46,387 bases of DNA from Shimia sp. (GCA_024224295.1 JAAENN010000236.1:1-46387), one strand, 5' to 3'; shown: positions 9,501 to 16,949, counted from the stretch's first letter. Notes: generated by a model not told the origin, from the sequence alone. Program-made: numbers and translations.

Positions 9501-9998
9501 TTCTTCCAGAATACGACGACGCGCCTTAGGTTTGGCGTTGATCAACTCGGCAATTTGGCCCTGACGTACAAGTGCCGGGGAATGCGCACCGGTCGACGCA
9601 TCAGCAAACAGCATTTGCACATCGCGGGCACGGACATCTTTGGCGTTCACCTTATAGGCGCTACCTACATCCCGCGTGATGCGGCGCACAATCTCCAGCG
9701 CGTCGTCATCGTTGAAGCCTGCAGGCGCCAAGCGTTCCGAGTTGTCAATTTGCAGGGAAACTTCGGCAAAATTGCGCGCCGGTCGGGTAGAGGCCCCGGC
9801 AAAGATCACATCTTCCATGCCACCGCCGCGCATGGCCTTCGGGCGGTTCTCGCCCATAACCCAGCGCAACGCCTCTAACAGGTTGGACTTGCCACAGCCA
9901 TTTGGCCCCACAACACCGGTCAAACCATCGGCGATGATCAGATCGGTGGGGTCCACGAAGCTTTTGAAGCCTGTCAGTCTGAGTTTCGAAAAGCGCAA
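6543..9998 (-). CDS. smc: Chromosome segregation protein SMC
   Basis: Structural maintenance of chromosomes ATPase, 1151 residues, the core of bacterial condensin. It has the Walker A GPNGCGKS at 31-38, a long coiled coil with the hinge domain around residues 510-640, a second coiled coil, the ABC signature LSGGE at 1052-1056 and Walker B ending LDEVDAPLDD at 1079-1088, followed by a switch His in ITHHAVTMARMD. The N-terminal sequence RFSKLRLTGFKSFVDPT matches SMC, but its only nearby initiation codon is TTG at 9998, with AGGA 11 bases upstream; the frame stays open further but offers no better start. Coding on the minus strand with no neighbour in the same operon; scpA and scpB are not in the window. 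Confidence 0.97.
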   Translation of the reverse strand: MRFSKLRLTGFKSFVDPTDLIIADGLTGVVGPNGCGKSNLLEALRWVMGENRPKAMRGGGMEDVIFAGASTRPARNFAEVSLQIDNSERLAPAGFNDDDALEIVRRITRDVGSAYKVNAKDVRARDVQMLFADASTGAHSPALVRQGQIAELINAKPKARRRILEEAAGISGLYQRRHEAELKLKGAETNLARVDDVIEQLASQLAQLSRQARQAARYRAIGDELRQAEGMLLYRRWREADDARAAADEELKTRTTQAAQAEVLARAAAKTRQERDEVLPGKREEEAIASAVLQRLQVQRDSLNDQESHALQIIETLKNRILQLGRDMEREAGLNRDAEDTIDRLEWEQRELAKAGEGQDEKLEAASDESREAASVLQEREAELSQLTEDVARLAARHQSAQRLLDDSQKTQDKSEAEAEKARAAVSESKEALERAAEELELARESEAEAIEAAQDAEERLAEVEEERAETQSREADARAERSEAEGELNALRAETTALAKLVERDTAEGGQILDRLQVQQGFEKALGAALADDLRAPEVEEDGPSGWYVLPQYGDVQSLPEGVTSLVQHVSVPEVLERRMSQIGLVANEDALSLQPLLKPGQRLVSLEGDLWRWDGFRAWAEDAPSAAALRLQQLNRLEELKQAMARATARADGAVDAHEALQSRLRELTNVDQAAREARRAADRAVADANRALSRTEADRNLAEGRLESLGLAVTRHEEEAMAARQQLQEAERALSDLGDLDAARQEVEDIKMTVEGARIMMMSRRSAHDELRREGEARLKRTQEVMKEVSGWRHRLETAEKRMSELAERKDASEDELIEAGAAPEEIADKREELTEAIEAAEDRRKVAADVLAEAEVALREAEHHERDAERLASEAREARARSEARADAARETVTYAAERIMEEQEVKPAELLERLDVDPDKMPSSEAVENDVNRLKRQRDSLGAVNLRAEEDIKEVQDEHDALVSEKTDLEEAIRTLRSGIASLNKEGRERLLTAFEQVNSNFSLLFRHLFGGGEANLVLVESDDPLEAGLEIMCQPPGKKLSTLSLLSGGEQTLTAMALIFAVFLANPAPICVLDEVDAPLDDANVTRFCDLLDEMCRRTNTRFLIITHHAVTMARMDRLFGVTMVEQGVSQLVSVDLKAAETLVA

Positions 9999-10323
9999 AT
10001 TGCGATTGGTCCTGTGATTCCCTTTTGATTAAGGAAGTCTGCAAAGGGCTCTTGTGTTGAGTCAACGGCAAACCACAGGATATGGCCAAAGACGTCAAGT
10101 TATCCACAAGATATTGCCTCCATGTGCCAAGCCACGCAACTTTCACCGTCATGACGTCGCTTTCGGTTTCATACGAACTGCGCTTCGTCCTTTTTGTGGT
10201 TGCATAGTTTTTACGCAGAAATTGATATTGGAGCGCTTTCCGAAGCCCTCTAATTTTAAGACGGCTGGACAGCACCTTACCGTCCTGACACATCTTTGCT
10301 TCAACGACAAATGGGAGGGCGTC
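9999..10323. other. 325-base gap between divergent smc and GNAT genes
   Basis: No gene is supported here. The gap should hold both promoters. The one recognisable element is a perfect DnaA box (listed separately). The rest includes AT-rich stretches around 10195-10215 and 10250-10262 but no promoter I can place with confidence. Confidence 0.5.
10100..10108 (+). promoter_or_regulatory. Perfect DnaA box (TTATCCACA)
   Basis: The 9-base consensus DnaA-binding sequence lies in the intergenic region about 100 bases upstream of smc. One perfect box within a small intergenic space is suggestive but can arise by chance. Confidence 0.45.
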
Positions 10324-10791
10324 ATGAGCGACATAACAGTGGTTCCAGGGAACCCACGCGACACACAGGCGACAGCGCTTTTGCAGGCAAGCCATGCATT
10401 GATGCAGGCACTGTTTAGCGAGGAGGACAATCATTTCCTGTCAATTGGCGAGCTGTGCGTGCCCTCCGTGAAGTTTTTTGTCGCGAAGGAAGGCGCAGCT
10501 TCTCTGGGGTGTGTCGCATTGGCAAACAAAGGCGATTACGCCGAAATAAAATCGATGTTTGTGCACCCCGATGCCCGAGGAAAAGGGGTTGCACATAAGT
10601 TGATGCAGGCGATTGAAGCCGAGGCGCAGGCCCAAGGCATTGCCAAAATAAAATTGGAAACAGGCGACACGTTGCACCAGGCGCACAGCCTATATCGAGC
10701 GCATGGATACCAAGACTGCGGGCCTTTTGGAGATTACGAAGAAAGCCCCGCGTCGCTTTTCATGAGCAAGACCTTGTCGCCTATAGCCTAA
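10324..10791 (+). CDS. GNAT family N-acetyltransferase
   Basis: A 155-residue acyl-CoA-dependent N-acetyltransferase of the YafP/ElaA-like single-domain type. The start at 10324 is set by GGGAGG five bases upstream, although the frame is open for another 90 codons. The acetyl-CoA pyrophosphate loop is seen in VHPDARGKGVAHKLM, preceded by the strand EIKSMF and followed by KIKLETGDTLHQAHSLYRAHGYQ, which is the usual C-terminal region with the tyrosine general acid. The acceptor substrate cannot be predicted. Its stop overlaps the stop of the convergent lipoprotein gene by 4 bases. Confidence 0.88.
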   Translation: MSDITVVPGNPRDTQATALLQASHALMQALFSEEDNHFLSIGELCVPSVKFFVAKEGAASLGCVALANKGDYAEIKSMFVHPDARGKGVAHKLMQAIEAEAQAQGIAKIKLETGDTLHQAHSLYRAHGYQDCGPFGDYEESPASLFMSKTLSPIA

Positions 10792-11189
10792 TCACATTCC
10801 GCCTCGAGATATCCGGTGGTGCTACCCGCAGGCACAAAAACATCGACGACCTCGCATGAAGGGGTGCGCCGCAAATTAGAAGCTCGCTGAGAACTGCGGT
10901 TCTCATCACACGAAAGGATTCCCAGGACAAAAGACGCATCTCCCCGCAGTTCAAGGACATCACATCCCGTGGCTTCACGGATGGCCGTTTCCGCGAAAGG
11001 GGCTACTGATTGCAAGTTGGGCATCCATTGTGAGGACACACGGACCGCCTCTGCAAGACGCCCTTTGTGGCGGACAGCAAACTCTAAGTCATTCACAACG
11101 ATCCTGCGCGCAGGCACATCCTTGAAATACGGTGACCTCGTATCACAAGCCGCACAGGTCAAAACCATAAACACAAAAAACAAACGCAT
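10788..11189 (-). CDS. Probable lipoprotein of unknown function
   Basis: A 133-residue protein with an N-terminal hydrophobic stretch ending in LTCAACD. The cysteine at residue 15 is preceded by AA as in a lipobox, but position -3 is Cys rather than the usual Leu, so lipidation is likely but not certain. Several more cysteines (near CDV, SCDE, SCEV and the C-terminal ECD) suggest disulfides in a periplasmic domain. No family recognised. The gene is divergent from the GntR-type regulator and shares a 125-base promoter region with it; no good ribosome binding site is visible. It ends inside the stop codon of the GNAT gene. Confidence 0.65.
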   Translation of the reverse strand: MRLFFVFMVLTCAACDTRSPYFKDVPARRIVVNDLEFAVRHKGRLAEAVRVSSQWMPNLQSVAPFAETAIREATGCDVLELRGDASFVLGILSCDENRSSQRASNLRRTPSCEVVDVFVPAGSTTGYLEAECD

Positions 11190-11277
11190 GGGTCAAAAAG
11201 TGACTGCGATTCATTAACCCTTCGTTAAGCTGAGTGTCCGGCGCATTGCTTGCGGCCTTGCACCCCCATGCGCCACG

Positions 11278-11296
11278 TGGTCAAATTATGTGACCA
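11278..11296. promoter_or_regulatory. Candidate operator of the adjacent FadR-type regulator
   Basis: Inverted repeat TGGTCA, seven bases, TGACCA, ending 18 bases before the start codon of the regulator gene. FadR/PdhR/LldR-type repressors bind TGGT/ACCA half-sites, though usually with a much shorter spacer, so autoregulation is an inference. Confidence 0.45.
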
Positions 11297-11314
11297 GATA
11301 CCAGAGACACACAC

Positions 11315-12082
11315 ATGCCCTTTCAAAAAGTTCAGCCAGAAAAACTCTCCACCTCCGTGGTGCGCCAGATCGAGCTTTTGATTCTGAGAGGTATTTTGCG
11401 CCCCGGCGAACGGCTTCCGGCAGAGCGTGAGCTGAGCGACCGATTGGGGGTATCCAGACCGAGCCTGCGGGAAGCCATAGCAACCCTTCAAAAAAAAGGG
11501 CTTTTGACCTCCAAAGCTGGCGCCGGAATCTTTGTCGCGGATGTATTGGGGAGCGCCTTCTCTGAATCGTTGGTGCAGCTATTCTCTGCACATGATGAGG
11601 CGGTTTTTGACTACATAGCCTTTCGCCGTGACATGGAAGGCTTAGCGGCAGAACGCGCTGCCAGCCTCGCGAGTGACACGGATTTGCAGGTGATTCAGGC
11701 CGTCTTTGACAAGATGGAGGCGGCGCACCCAAAGCGCAATCCATCGGATGAAGCGCAATTGGATGCAGATTTTCATCTGGCGATTATTGAGGCCAGCCAT
11801 AACGTGATCATGCTGCACATGATGCGCTCCATGTATCAGCTTTTGCGTGAGGGCGTTTTTTACAACCGTATGATCATGTTCAAACAGCGCACCACACGCG
11901 GGGAACTGCTGGAACAACACCGAGCAATCAATACCGCCTTGCAGACGCGGGATTCCGAAGCCGCCCGCCAGGCTGTGATTGCACATTTAGATTATGTGGA
12001 AACCGCGCTTACAAGCTACAAGAAATCTGAGCAAAACGAAGCGATTGCAAAGCAACGGTATGAGCATGAATTGAACCGGTGA
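11315..12082 (+). CDS. FadR-subfamily GntR transcriptional regulator
   Basis: A 255-residue regulator with an N-terminal winged helix-turn-helix (residues about 10-75; GERLPAERELSDRLGVSRPSLREAI is the recognition region, given here split by family position) and a C-terminal FCD ligand domain. Likely metal-site residues of FCD are visible as DADFHLAIIEASHN, EQHRAI and AHLDYVE, giving one Asp and three His. Such regulators sense organic acids such as lactate, pyruvate or glycolate, but no matching catabolic operon lies beside it, so the effector is unknown. A TGGTCA/TGACCA repeat just upstream may be its own operator. Confidence 0.9.
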   Translation: MPFQKVQPEKLSTSVVRQIELLILRGILRPGERLPAERELSDRLGVSRPSLREAIATLQKKGLLTSKAGAGIFVADVLGSAFSESLVQLFSAHDEAVFDYIAFRRDMEGLAAERAASLASDTDLQVIQAVFDKMEAAHPKRNPSDEAQLDADFHLAIIEASHNVIMLHMMRSMYQLLREGVFYNRMIMFKQRTTRGELLEQHRAINTALQTRDSEAARQAVIAHLDYVETALTSYKKSEQNEAIAKQRYEHELNR

Positions 12083-12100
12083 AGTAACCGAAAGCGCGCC

Positions 12101-13096
12101 TCAGGTGTTCAGATCCAATGTCACCCGCACCAATTCAACATCTTCCGCCGCCATGTTTTCCAGAACAGCTGCCGGTTCTTGATCCAACCGAACGAGATTA
12201 CCGTCAACGGTATGGGAGCCGGACAGCAAAATAGTCACCTGACCGGAGTCCGCGTCAAACTGCGCTTCCCACTCCATAACTGCGTCGGGGCCAAAGTCGC
12301 TGGCTGAAAAAGTCAGAGTTTCTTGCCCGGCGTCAAAATCCGTTATCGTGACGACATCCCGGGAGTCATCAAACTCAAAATCGACGGTGAACGCATCCAC
12401 ACCGTCACCGCCTTCCAAGGTGTCCCCGTGATCGCCGACCAAAATGTCGTCACCGAATCCACCGTGCAATACATCTGCCAGTGCATCACCCAAACCCGAG
12501 CGCGTGCCAATGATCGTATCGTTTCCTGTGCCCCCCAACAGCGTGTCCGCGCCGTCATAATCCCGCAAGAAATCATTGCCAGAACCGCCACGCACCAAGT
12601 CGTCACCGCTGTCGTCAAATCCAAGATTTAGCGCCCCGACGCCATCGTAGATATCATTGTTATCACCAAGGCTAATTGTATCGTTACCCGCGCCGCCGGT
12701 AACAGCATCTTCGCCAGCTCCGCCCTGGATATAGTCATCACCGGCGCCACCGCTCAGTGCATCGCCGCTTGCGCCGCCCACAACGGTGTCATTGCCGCCT
12801 TCGCCATCCAGCCAATCCACACCATTGCCGCCGCGCAGTACGTCGTTTCCATTGCTACCAACCACGGTGTCGGCTCCATCCCCGCCTTCGAAGGTGTCGT
12901 CGCCGTCCGTTAGTGTCAGAACATCAAGCGCTGAGGACATTTGCGCCTGGCTGGGCATGTAAGTGGACTCTGCACCGGAGCCCTCAGGCGTATCTCCGCC
13001 ATCTTCCCCTTCAGGTGCAGGAAAATCATACCCGTTGACCATATCCGCTAACATACCGACGCCAAAAATCGCTGTAAGTGCAAAAATCGCTAACAT
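12101..13096 (-). CDS. Membrane-anchored RTX (hemolysin-type calcium-binding repeat) protein
   Basis: A 331-residue acidic protein. Residues 1-20 are a single hydrophobic segment (LAIFALTAIFGVGMLADMV) without a convincing cleavage site, followed by a Gly/Glu/Pro-rich linker and then about ten RTX nonapeptides of the GGxGxDxxx type (for example GGAGDDYIQ, GGAGEDAVT, GGTGNDTII) forming calcium-binding beta-rolls. The last 90 residues end in a beta-rich cap (DVVTITDFDAGQETLTF). I place the start at 13096 (GAGGA upstream) because the longer open frame would run through the terminator of the gene at 13251. RTX proteins normally leave by a C-terminal type I signal; an N-terminal anchor in so small a protein is unusual. 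Confidence 0.82.
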   Translation of the reverse strand: MLAIFALTAIFGVGMLADMVNGYDFPAPEGEDGGDTPEGSGAESTYMPSQAQMSSALDVLTLTDGDDTFEGGDGADTVVGSNGNDVLRGGNGVDWLDGEGGNDTVVGGASGDALSGGAGDDYIQGGAGEDAVTGGAGNDTISLGDNNDIYDGVGALNLGFDDSGDDLVRGGSGNDFLRDYDGADTLLGGTGNDTIIGTRSGLGDALADVLHGGFGDDILVGDHGDTLEGGDGVDAFTVDFEFDDSRDVVTITDFDAGQETLTFSASDFGPDAVMEWEAQFDADSGQVTILLSGSHTVDGNLVRLDQEPAAVLENMAAEDVELVRVTLDLNT

Positions 13097-13202
13097 TTCT
13101 CTTGTCCTCAAAGCAGCTCTAACGGCCTTGAGTAGGAATGTATTAACCAAGTTTGACGGGATTGCGGCGGAGGTGTGCTGCTTTCTTGCTGGTTTCGCCA
13201 AC

Positions 13203-13224
13203 AAAAAAGGCCGCGAAAGCGGCC
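13203..13224 (-). terminator. Terminator of the DUF1244 gene
   Basis: GGCCGC and GCGGCC close a GAAA/TTTC tetraloop; on the minus strand the stem is followed by six T. It lies 27 bases past the stop of the DUF1244 gene. Confidence 0.88.
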
Positions 13225-13250
13225 CTTTCCTCACCAATCATTCGGCCTGA

Positions 13251-13568
13251 TCAAGCTTTGTCTGTTCCCACATTTTCCGTAAAAGCTTTCTCGAAGTCCT
13301 TTTGTTTTTCTGGACTGGCGTCGGTTTGGTAGTTTGCCTTCCAGTCGTCCATGGTCATGCCATAGAAGATTTCACGGGCTTCGTTTTTATCCATCTCAAT
13401 GCCGCGCTCGTTGGCGGCTTCTTGATACCAACGCGACAGACAGTTGCGGCAAAACCCTGCGAGATTCATCATATCGATGTTCTGAACATCGGTGCGCTTT
13501 TCCATCAGGTGCTCACGCAGGGTGCGGAAAGCGGCCGCTTCGAGTTCAATCTGAGTTTGCTTATCCAT
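13251..13568 (-). CDS. DUF1244 family protein
   Basis: A 105-residue protein of the conserved DUF1244 family, widespread in Alpha- and Gammaproteobacteria. The diagnostic core NLAGFCRNCLSRWY is present near residues 36-49, with two cysteines in a CxxC pair, followed by AREIFYGMTMDDWK. Start at 13568 is set by GGAGGA five bases upstream. Structural members form small helical bundles; no biochemical role is established. It is followed by its own hairpin terminator and lies downstream of the DUF6868 and N-formylglutamate amidohydrolase genes on the same strand, in an order common in Rhodobacteraceae. Confidence 0.92.
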   Translation of the reverse strand: MDKQTQIELEAAAFRTLREHLMEKRTDVQNIDMMNLAGFCRNCLSRWYQEAANERGIEMDKNEAREIFYGMTMDDWKANYQTDASPEKQKDFEKAFTENVGTDKA

Positions 13569-13634
13569 GGCTGTCCTCCGGGGGCAATTGCGTTGCGCAA
13601 TGGGTAGCAACCGGAGGAACGTTGGGCAAGCGCG

Positions 13635-13874
13635 TCACATGATCGTGAGAGCGAGCCAGGGCACCAGAGCAAATACGAAAATCAACAGCTTATAGGTTCC
13701 AAGCCACTGGAAATAGAGCGGCGCGAGGGTGTCTTTCTCAACTCCGGTGATGCGCGCGTGCAAATCCGCGACCCAGCCCCGTAGGCCATAGATCATAACT
13801 GTTGCAAAAAGCAGGACGCCGATGTGAATGACGGCCATCCATCCAAAGAAGGCAGTAAGGGTTGCTTGGGTCAT
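13635..13874 (-). CDS. Small two-helix membrane protein, DUF6868-like
   Basis: A 79-residue protein with two hydrophobic segments (about residues 8-31 and 58-78) joined by a charged loop with RGWVADLHARITG. The overall pattern, FFGWMxVIHIGVLL at the start and YFQWLGTYKLLIFVFxLVPWLAL at the end (given split), matches the small DUF6868 membrane proteins of Proteobacteria as I recall them. AGGAGG precedes the ATG at a normal distance. Function unknown. It lies between the N-formylglutamate amidohydrolase and DUF1244 genes, all on the minus strand, and could share their transcript. Confidence 0.75.
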   Translation of the reverse strand: MTQATLTAFFGWMAVIHIGVLLFATVMIYGLRGWVADLHARITGVEKDTLAPLYFQWLGTYKLLIFVFALVPWLALTIM

Positions 13875-13976
13875 GTCAGCCTCCTTTCAGCTGTTGTTTT
13901 TCCCACTCCATATATGGGGACGCAGCCCTCATTCCGCCAGTGGTCGCGCATTGGATTTCACGTCAAAGCGGATAAT

Positions 13977-14720
13977 TTACAAGCCAGAAGTTGCCAGCGT
14001 GTTTTGCAAGATCGGCGCGAGCCGCTCGGCCCAAGCCTTTTGAGTTTCTGGCGTATCGATTTCATCGTTACGCAGCTCGATCAAAGCATTTAGTCGACCG
14101 GGTTGGAGTGCGTGCTGATCGATGCTGTCGCCGGGCAACCAGCCGCTATAGGGTTCGTTGTCGCCCACAGTCAGGTCGGCTTCTTGCTCTAGCTCGGTTA
14201 TCAGTGCCTTGCCAAATCTGTCTTCTTGCGGGGCATGCAAGACGCCGATTTCCCAAGGACGCGGTGCGCGGCCTTTGAGTTTTGGCGAAAAACTGTGCAT
14301 GGCGATCACCACCACATTATCACGTTCGGCCGCCAGGGCCTCGAGAGCGTCGTGATAAGGTTGATAATGCATGGATTTGCGGCGTGCGATCTCTGCATCA
14401 TCGACGTCGCGATTACCGGGGATAATGGTGCCGTCATACAGCTTCATAACCAGCGTAGGGTCATCTGCGCCACGGTTCGGATCAATGCAAAGGCGAGACC
14501 AGTTGGCACAGATCACTGGCGCATCCATCAGTTCTCCGAGGCGTAACGACGTGCCGCGTGCGCCAACATCATAGGCGATGTGGCGCGCCATATCGGCGGG
14601 ATCAAGACCGAGGTCACCCCCGCTAATGTCCTCAGGCACTAAGTTGGAGGCATGATCCACGGTGATTAGCCAACGTGAGCGGCGTTCTGCGCCATAAATA
14701 GAAAACGGTGTATATGTCAT
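13977..14720 (-). CDS. N-formylglutamate amidohydrolase family protein
   Basis: A 247-residue member of the N-formylglutamate amidohydrolase (FGase) family, zinc-type hydrolases that release formate or amine from N-substituted glutamate in histidine degradation, or act on related amides. Visible family motifs are TVDHASNLVPED near the start (metal ligand His), DVGARG, NWSRLCIDPNRG, VIAMHSFSP (second ligand His) and the C-terminal ALIELRND. No other histidine-utilisation gene is close, so the substrate may differ from formylglutamate. It is divergent from pyk and shares a 168-base promoter region that contains a CceR-like palindrome. Confidence 0.88.
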   Translation of the reverse strand: MTYTPFSIYGAERRSRWLITVDHASNLVPEDISGGDLGLDPADMARHIAYDVGARGTSLRLGELMDAPVICANWSRLCIDPNRGADDPTLVMKLYDGTIIPGNRDVDDAEIARRKSMHYQPYHDALEALAAERDNVVVIAMHSFSPKLKGRAPRPWEIGVLHAPQEDRFGKALITELEQEADLTVGDNEPYSGWLPGDSIDQHALQPGRLNALIELRNDEIDTPETQKAWAERLAPILQNTLATSGL

Positions 14721-14797
14721 GGGCCTGTCATTGCTTTCTGATCAGACTTAGGTCAGTTGTGGCGCAAAGTGAATTGGGTACAGGTTCACCTTGTATT

Positions 14798-14811
14798 TGT
14801 TAGCGTTAACA
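14798..14811. promoter_or_regulatory. CceR-like operator upstream of pyk
   Basis: Near-perfect palindrome TGTTAGCGTTAACA, 78 bases before the pyk ATG. LacI-family regulators bind such sites, and CceR, the LacI-type regulator of central carbon and energy metabolism in Rhodobacter, recognises a TGTTA/TAACA palindrome with a GCGC-like centre. The assignment is from memory of that motif. Confidence 0.55.
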
Positions 14812-14888
14812 TGTAGCAGGTGACACGCAAGGTGCCTTCAGGTCAATTCCTGAATAGCCAGACGAGCAAAGGCAAAGAAAGACGGATC

Positions 14889-16334
14889 ATGAGACGACTG
14901 AGAAACGTGAAAATCGTGGCCACATTGGGCCCAGCTTCCGAAACATACGACATGATCCGCAGCCTGCATGAAGCCGGGGCAGATGTGTTCCGCCTGAACA
15001 TGAGCCACGGCAGCCACGACGAAATCCGCGAAAAGCATCGTATCATTCGTCAGGTCGAAAAAGACCTTCAAAGCCCAATCGCCATTTTGGCAGACCTCCA
15101 GGGGCCTAAGCTGCGTGTGGGGGTGTTTGCCAACGGCGAGGAAGAATTGGTGGATGGCGCCAAATTCCGGCTTGATCTAGATCCCACTGAAGGCGACGTA
15201 AACCGCGTATGCTTGCCGCACCCAGAGATCTTCGCCGCATTAGAAGATGGTGCAAACCTGTTGGTGAACGACGGCAAAATTCGCCTGAAGGTGGAAAGCT
15301 GTGGCTCTGATTTCGCCAACTGCGTGGTGACCACCGGCGGTACGATTTCCAATCGCAAAGGCGTGAACGTGCCGGACGTGGTCCTGCCACTGGCAGCGCT
15401 GTCTGAAAAAGACCGTGACGATCTGGAATTTGTCTGCGGTCTGGGCGTTGACTGGCTGGCCCTGTCCTTCGTCCAGCGCGCCGAGGACGTCGCCGAAGCC
15501 CGCGAACTTTCACAAGGGCGTGCGGCAATCCTGTCCAAAATCGAAAAACCCGCCGCGGTCGAAGCTTTTGATGAAATCCTTGCGGCCTCTGACGGCATTA
15601 TGGTTGCCCGCGGCGACCTTGGCGTGGAATTACCAGTCAGTGCTGTGCCGCCGATCCAGAAACGCCTCGTGCGCAAGTGCCGCAATGTTGCCAAGCCTGT
15701 GATTGTGGCCACCCAAATGCTGGAAAGCATGATCGAAAGCCCAATGCCCACCCGCGCAGAAGTGAGCGACGTGGCAACGGCAATCTACGAAGGCTCTGAC
15801 GCGATCATGCTGTCTGCTGAATCAGCCGCGGGCAGTTTCCCGATCGAGGCGGTCACCACAATGAACAACGTGGCCATCGAAGTGGAAAATGATCCTACAT
15901 ATCGGGAGATCATTGAAGCGAGCCGCACCCAACCACGGTCTGGCGTTGCCGATGCAATCGTGGCTGCGGCCCGAGAGATTGCAGAAACCACAGAAGTGGC
16001 CGCGATTTGCTGCTTCAGCCAATCTGGTACAACCGCACTTTTGATTGCGCGTGAACGCCCTCGCGTACCAATCATCGCGATGACCTCTTTGCGTGGCACA
16101 GCTCGACGTTTGGCACTGAGCTGGGGCACAAACTGTGTGATTGCCTCCAACATCAGCCGCTTTAAAATGGCCGTTGTGGCTTCTGCTCGTGCCGCCCGCG
16201 ACTTGGGGTATGCAGAGGAAAAGGATCAGATTGTTGTGACCGCTGGCCTGCCGTTCAATGTGCCAGGAACCACCAACATTCTGCGGGTGTCCCCTTGTGA
16301 CGAGCGTTTGATTTTCAACCTCGAGTCGGAGTAG
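14889..16334 (+). CDS. pyk: Pyruvate kinase
   Basis: Converts phosphoenolpyruvate and ADP to pyruvate and ATP. The 481-residue protein has the (beta/alpha)8 domain with NVKIVATLGPAS, RLNMSHG, ADLQGPKLRVG, the catalytic lysine region KIEKPAAVEAFDEI and DGIMVARGDLGVELP, then the C-terminal allosteric domain (CCFSQSGTTALLIARERP). I use the ATG at 14889; an in-frame GTG 23 codons upstream exists but adds residues not typical of the family. The only upstream element recognised is a CceR-like palindrome, which would tie its expression to the switch between Entner-Doudoroff glycolysis and gluconeogenesis. Confidence 0.97.
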   Translation: MRRLRNVKIVATLGPASETYDMIRSLHEAGADVFRLNMSHGSHDEIREKHRIIRQVEKDLQSPIAILADLQGPKLRVGVFANGEEELVDGAKFRLDLDPTEGDVNRVCLPHPEIFAALEDGANLLVNDGKIRLKVESCGSDFANCVVTTGGTISNRKGVNVPDVVLPLAALSEKDRDDLEFVCGLGVDWLALSFVQRAEDVAEARELSQGRAAILSKIEKPAAVEAFDEILAASDGIMVARGDLGVELPVSAVPPIQKRLVRKCRNVAKPVIVATQMLESMIESPMPTRAEVSDVATAIYEGSDAIMLSAESAAGSFPIEAVTTMNNVAIEVENDPTYREIIEASRTQPRSGVADAIVAAAREIAETTEVAAICCFSQSGTTALLIARERPRVPIIAMTSLRGTARRLALSWGTNCVIASNISRFKMAVVASARAARDLGYAEEKDQIVVTAGLPFNVPGTTNILRVSPCDERLIFNLESE

Positions 16335-16376
16335 CGTCAGCCGAAAGTGCATCCCTAAGAAGGGCCAAAGGCAGGC

Positions 16377-16601
16377 ATGGCGACAGACTATCTAATCACT
16401 GCAGGATTGATTGTAGGGCTGTTTTCCATCCCCGCAATGCTCGCCGCCTACGCCGACGGCCGCTTTCCGCGTAACGCGATGGCAGCTTTAGTGTTATCGG
16501 CAGCGATTATAACAGTCGCAATCATCCTGAATCCGGCGCGCTACAACGCGGCGGATTTACCAAATGTGGTGATCCGCGTGATTGGGGACATCATCCACTA
16601 G
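16377..16601 (+). CDS. Small conserved membrane protein
   Basis: A 74-residue protein with two hydrophobic segments (about residues 5-24 and 34-52) separated by ADGRFPRN, a short charged turn. AAAGGCAGG stands just before the ATG. It starts 42 bases after pyk on the same strand and is probably read from the pyk transcript. Small proteins of this shape follow pyk in other Roseobacter genomes in my recollection. Function unknown. Confidence 0.72.
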   Translation: MATDYLITAGLIVGLFSIPAMLAAYADGRFPRNAMAALVLSAAIITVAIILNPARYNAADLPNVVIRVIGDIIH

Positions 16602-16630
16602 AAACCGCGCAAAAATGAGTCGATTGGGCC

Positions 16631-16658
16631 TTGCGTGCCTGATCTATGCGCTCTATAC
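16631..16658 (+). promoter_or_regulatory. Possible promoter of rpmI-rplT
   Basis: TTGCGT, 16 bases, CTATAC, lying about 75 bases before the rpmI start codon. The -35 fits alphaproteobacterial housekeeping promoters; the -10 is only moderate. Confidence 0.35.
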
Positions 16659-16735
16659 GGCGCCTCTATTCGCGCGACCGGCTAGAAGGCATGCCGAGTC
16701 GCGTTTGTCACCGACCGAATATAAAGGAGACGGAA

Positions 16736-16936
16736 ATGCCTAAGATGAAGACTAAGTCGAGCGCCAAAAAGCGCTTTAAGGTCACTGCCACCGGCAAAGT
16801 GCTTGCTGGCCAAGCTGGTAAGCGCCACGGCATGATCAAACGCACCCGCAAATTCATTCGTAACGCCCGTGGCACTACGACCCTGTCCGCCCCCGACGCT
16901 AAGATCGTCAAGGGCTTCATGCCCTACGACCGCTAA
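16736..16936 (+). CDS. rpmI: 50S ribosomal protein L35
   Basis: A 66-residue, strongly basic protein with the L35 opening [14 protein letters not shown] and the conserved core [18 protein letters not shown] lies 8 bases before the ATG, which rules out the in-frame start 30 codons further up. It is followed after 13 bases by rplT, the usual partner. infC, which precedes rpmI in many bacteria, is absent here, as is common in Alphaproteobacteria; in enteric bacteria L20 represses this operon through the rpmI leader, and that has not been shown for this leader. Confidence 0.97.
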   Translation: MPKMKTKSSAKKRFKVTATGKVLAGQAGKRHGMIKRTRKFIRNARGTTTLSAPDAKIVKGFMPYDR

Positions 16937-16949
16937 GAGGAGATAAGAT

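Noticed and set aside
9745-10434. Minus-strand frame covering the smc start region in another phase
   Set aside because: The SMC N-terminal sequence is intact in the TTG-started frame; the other frame only mirrors it out of phase.
13097-13237. Longer start for the RTX gene
   Set aside because: It would place the terminator of the DUF1244 gene inside the coding region and has a worse ribosome binding site than 13096.
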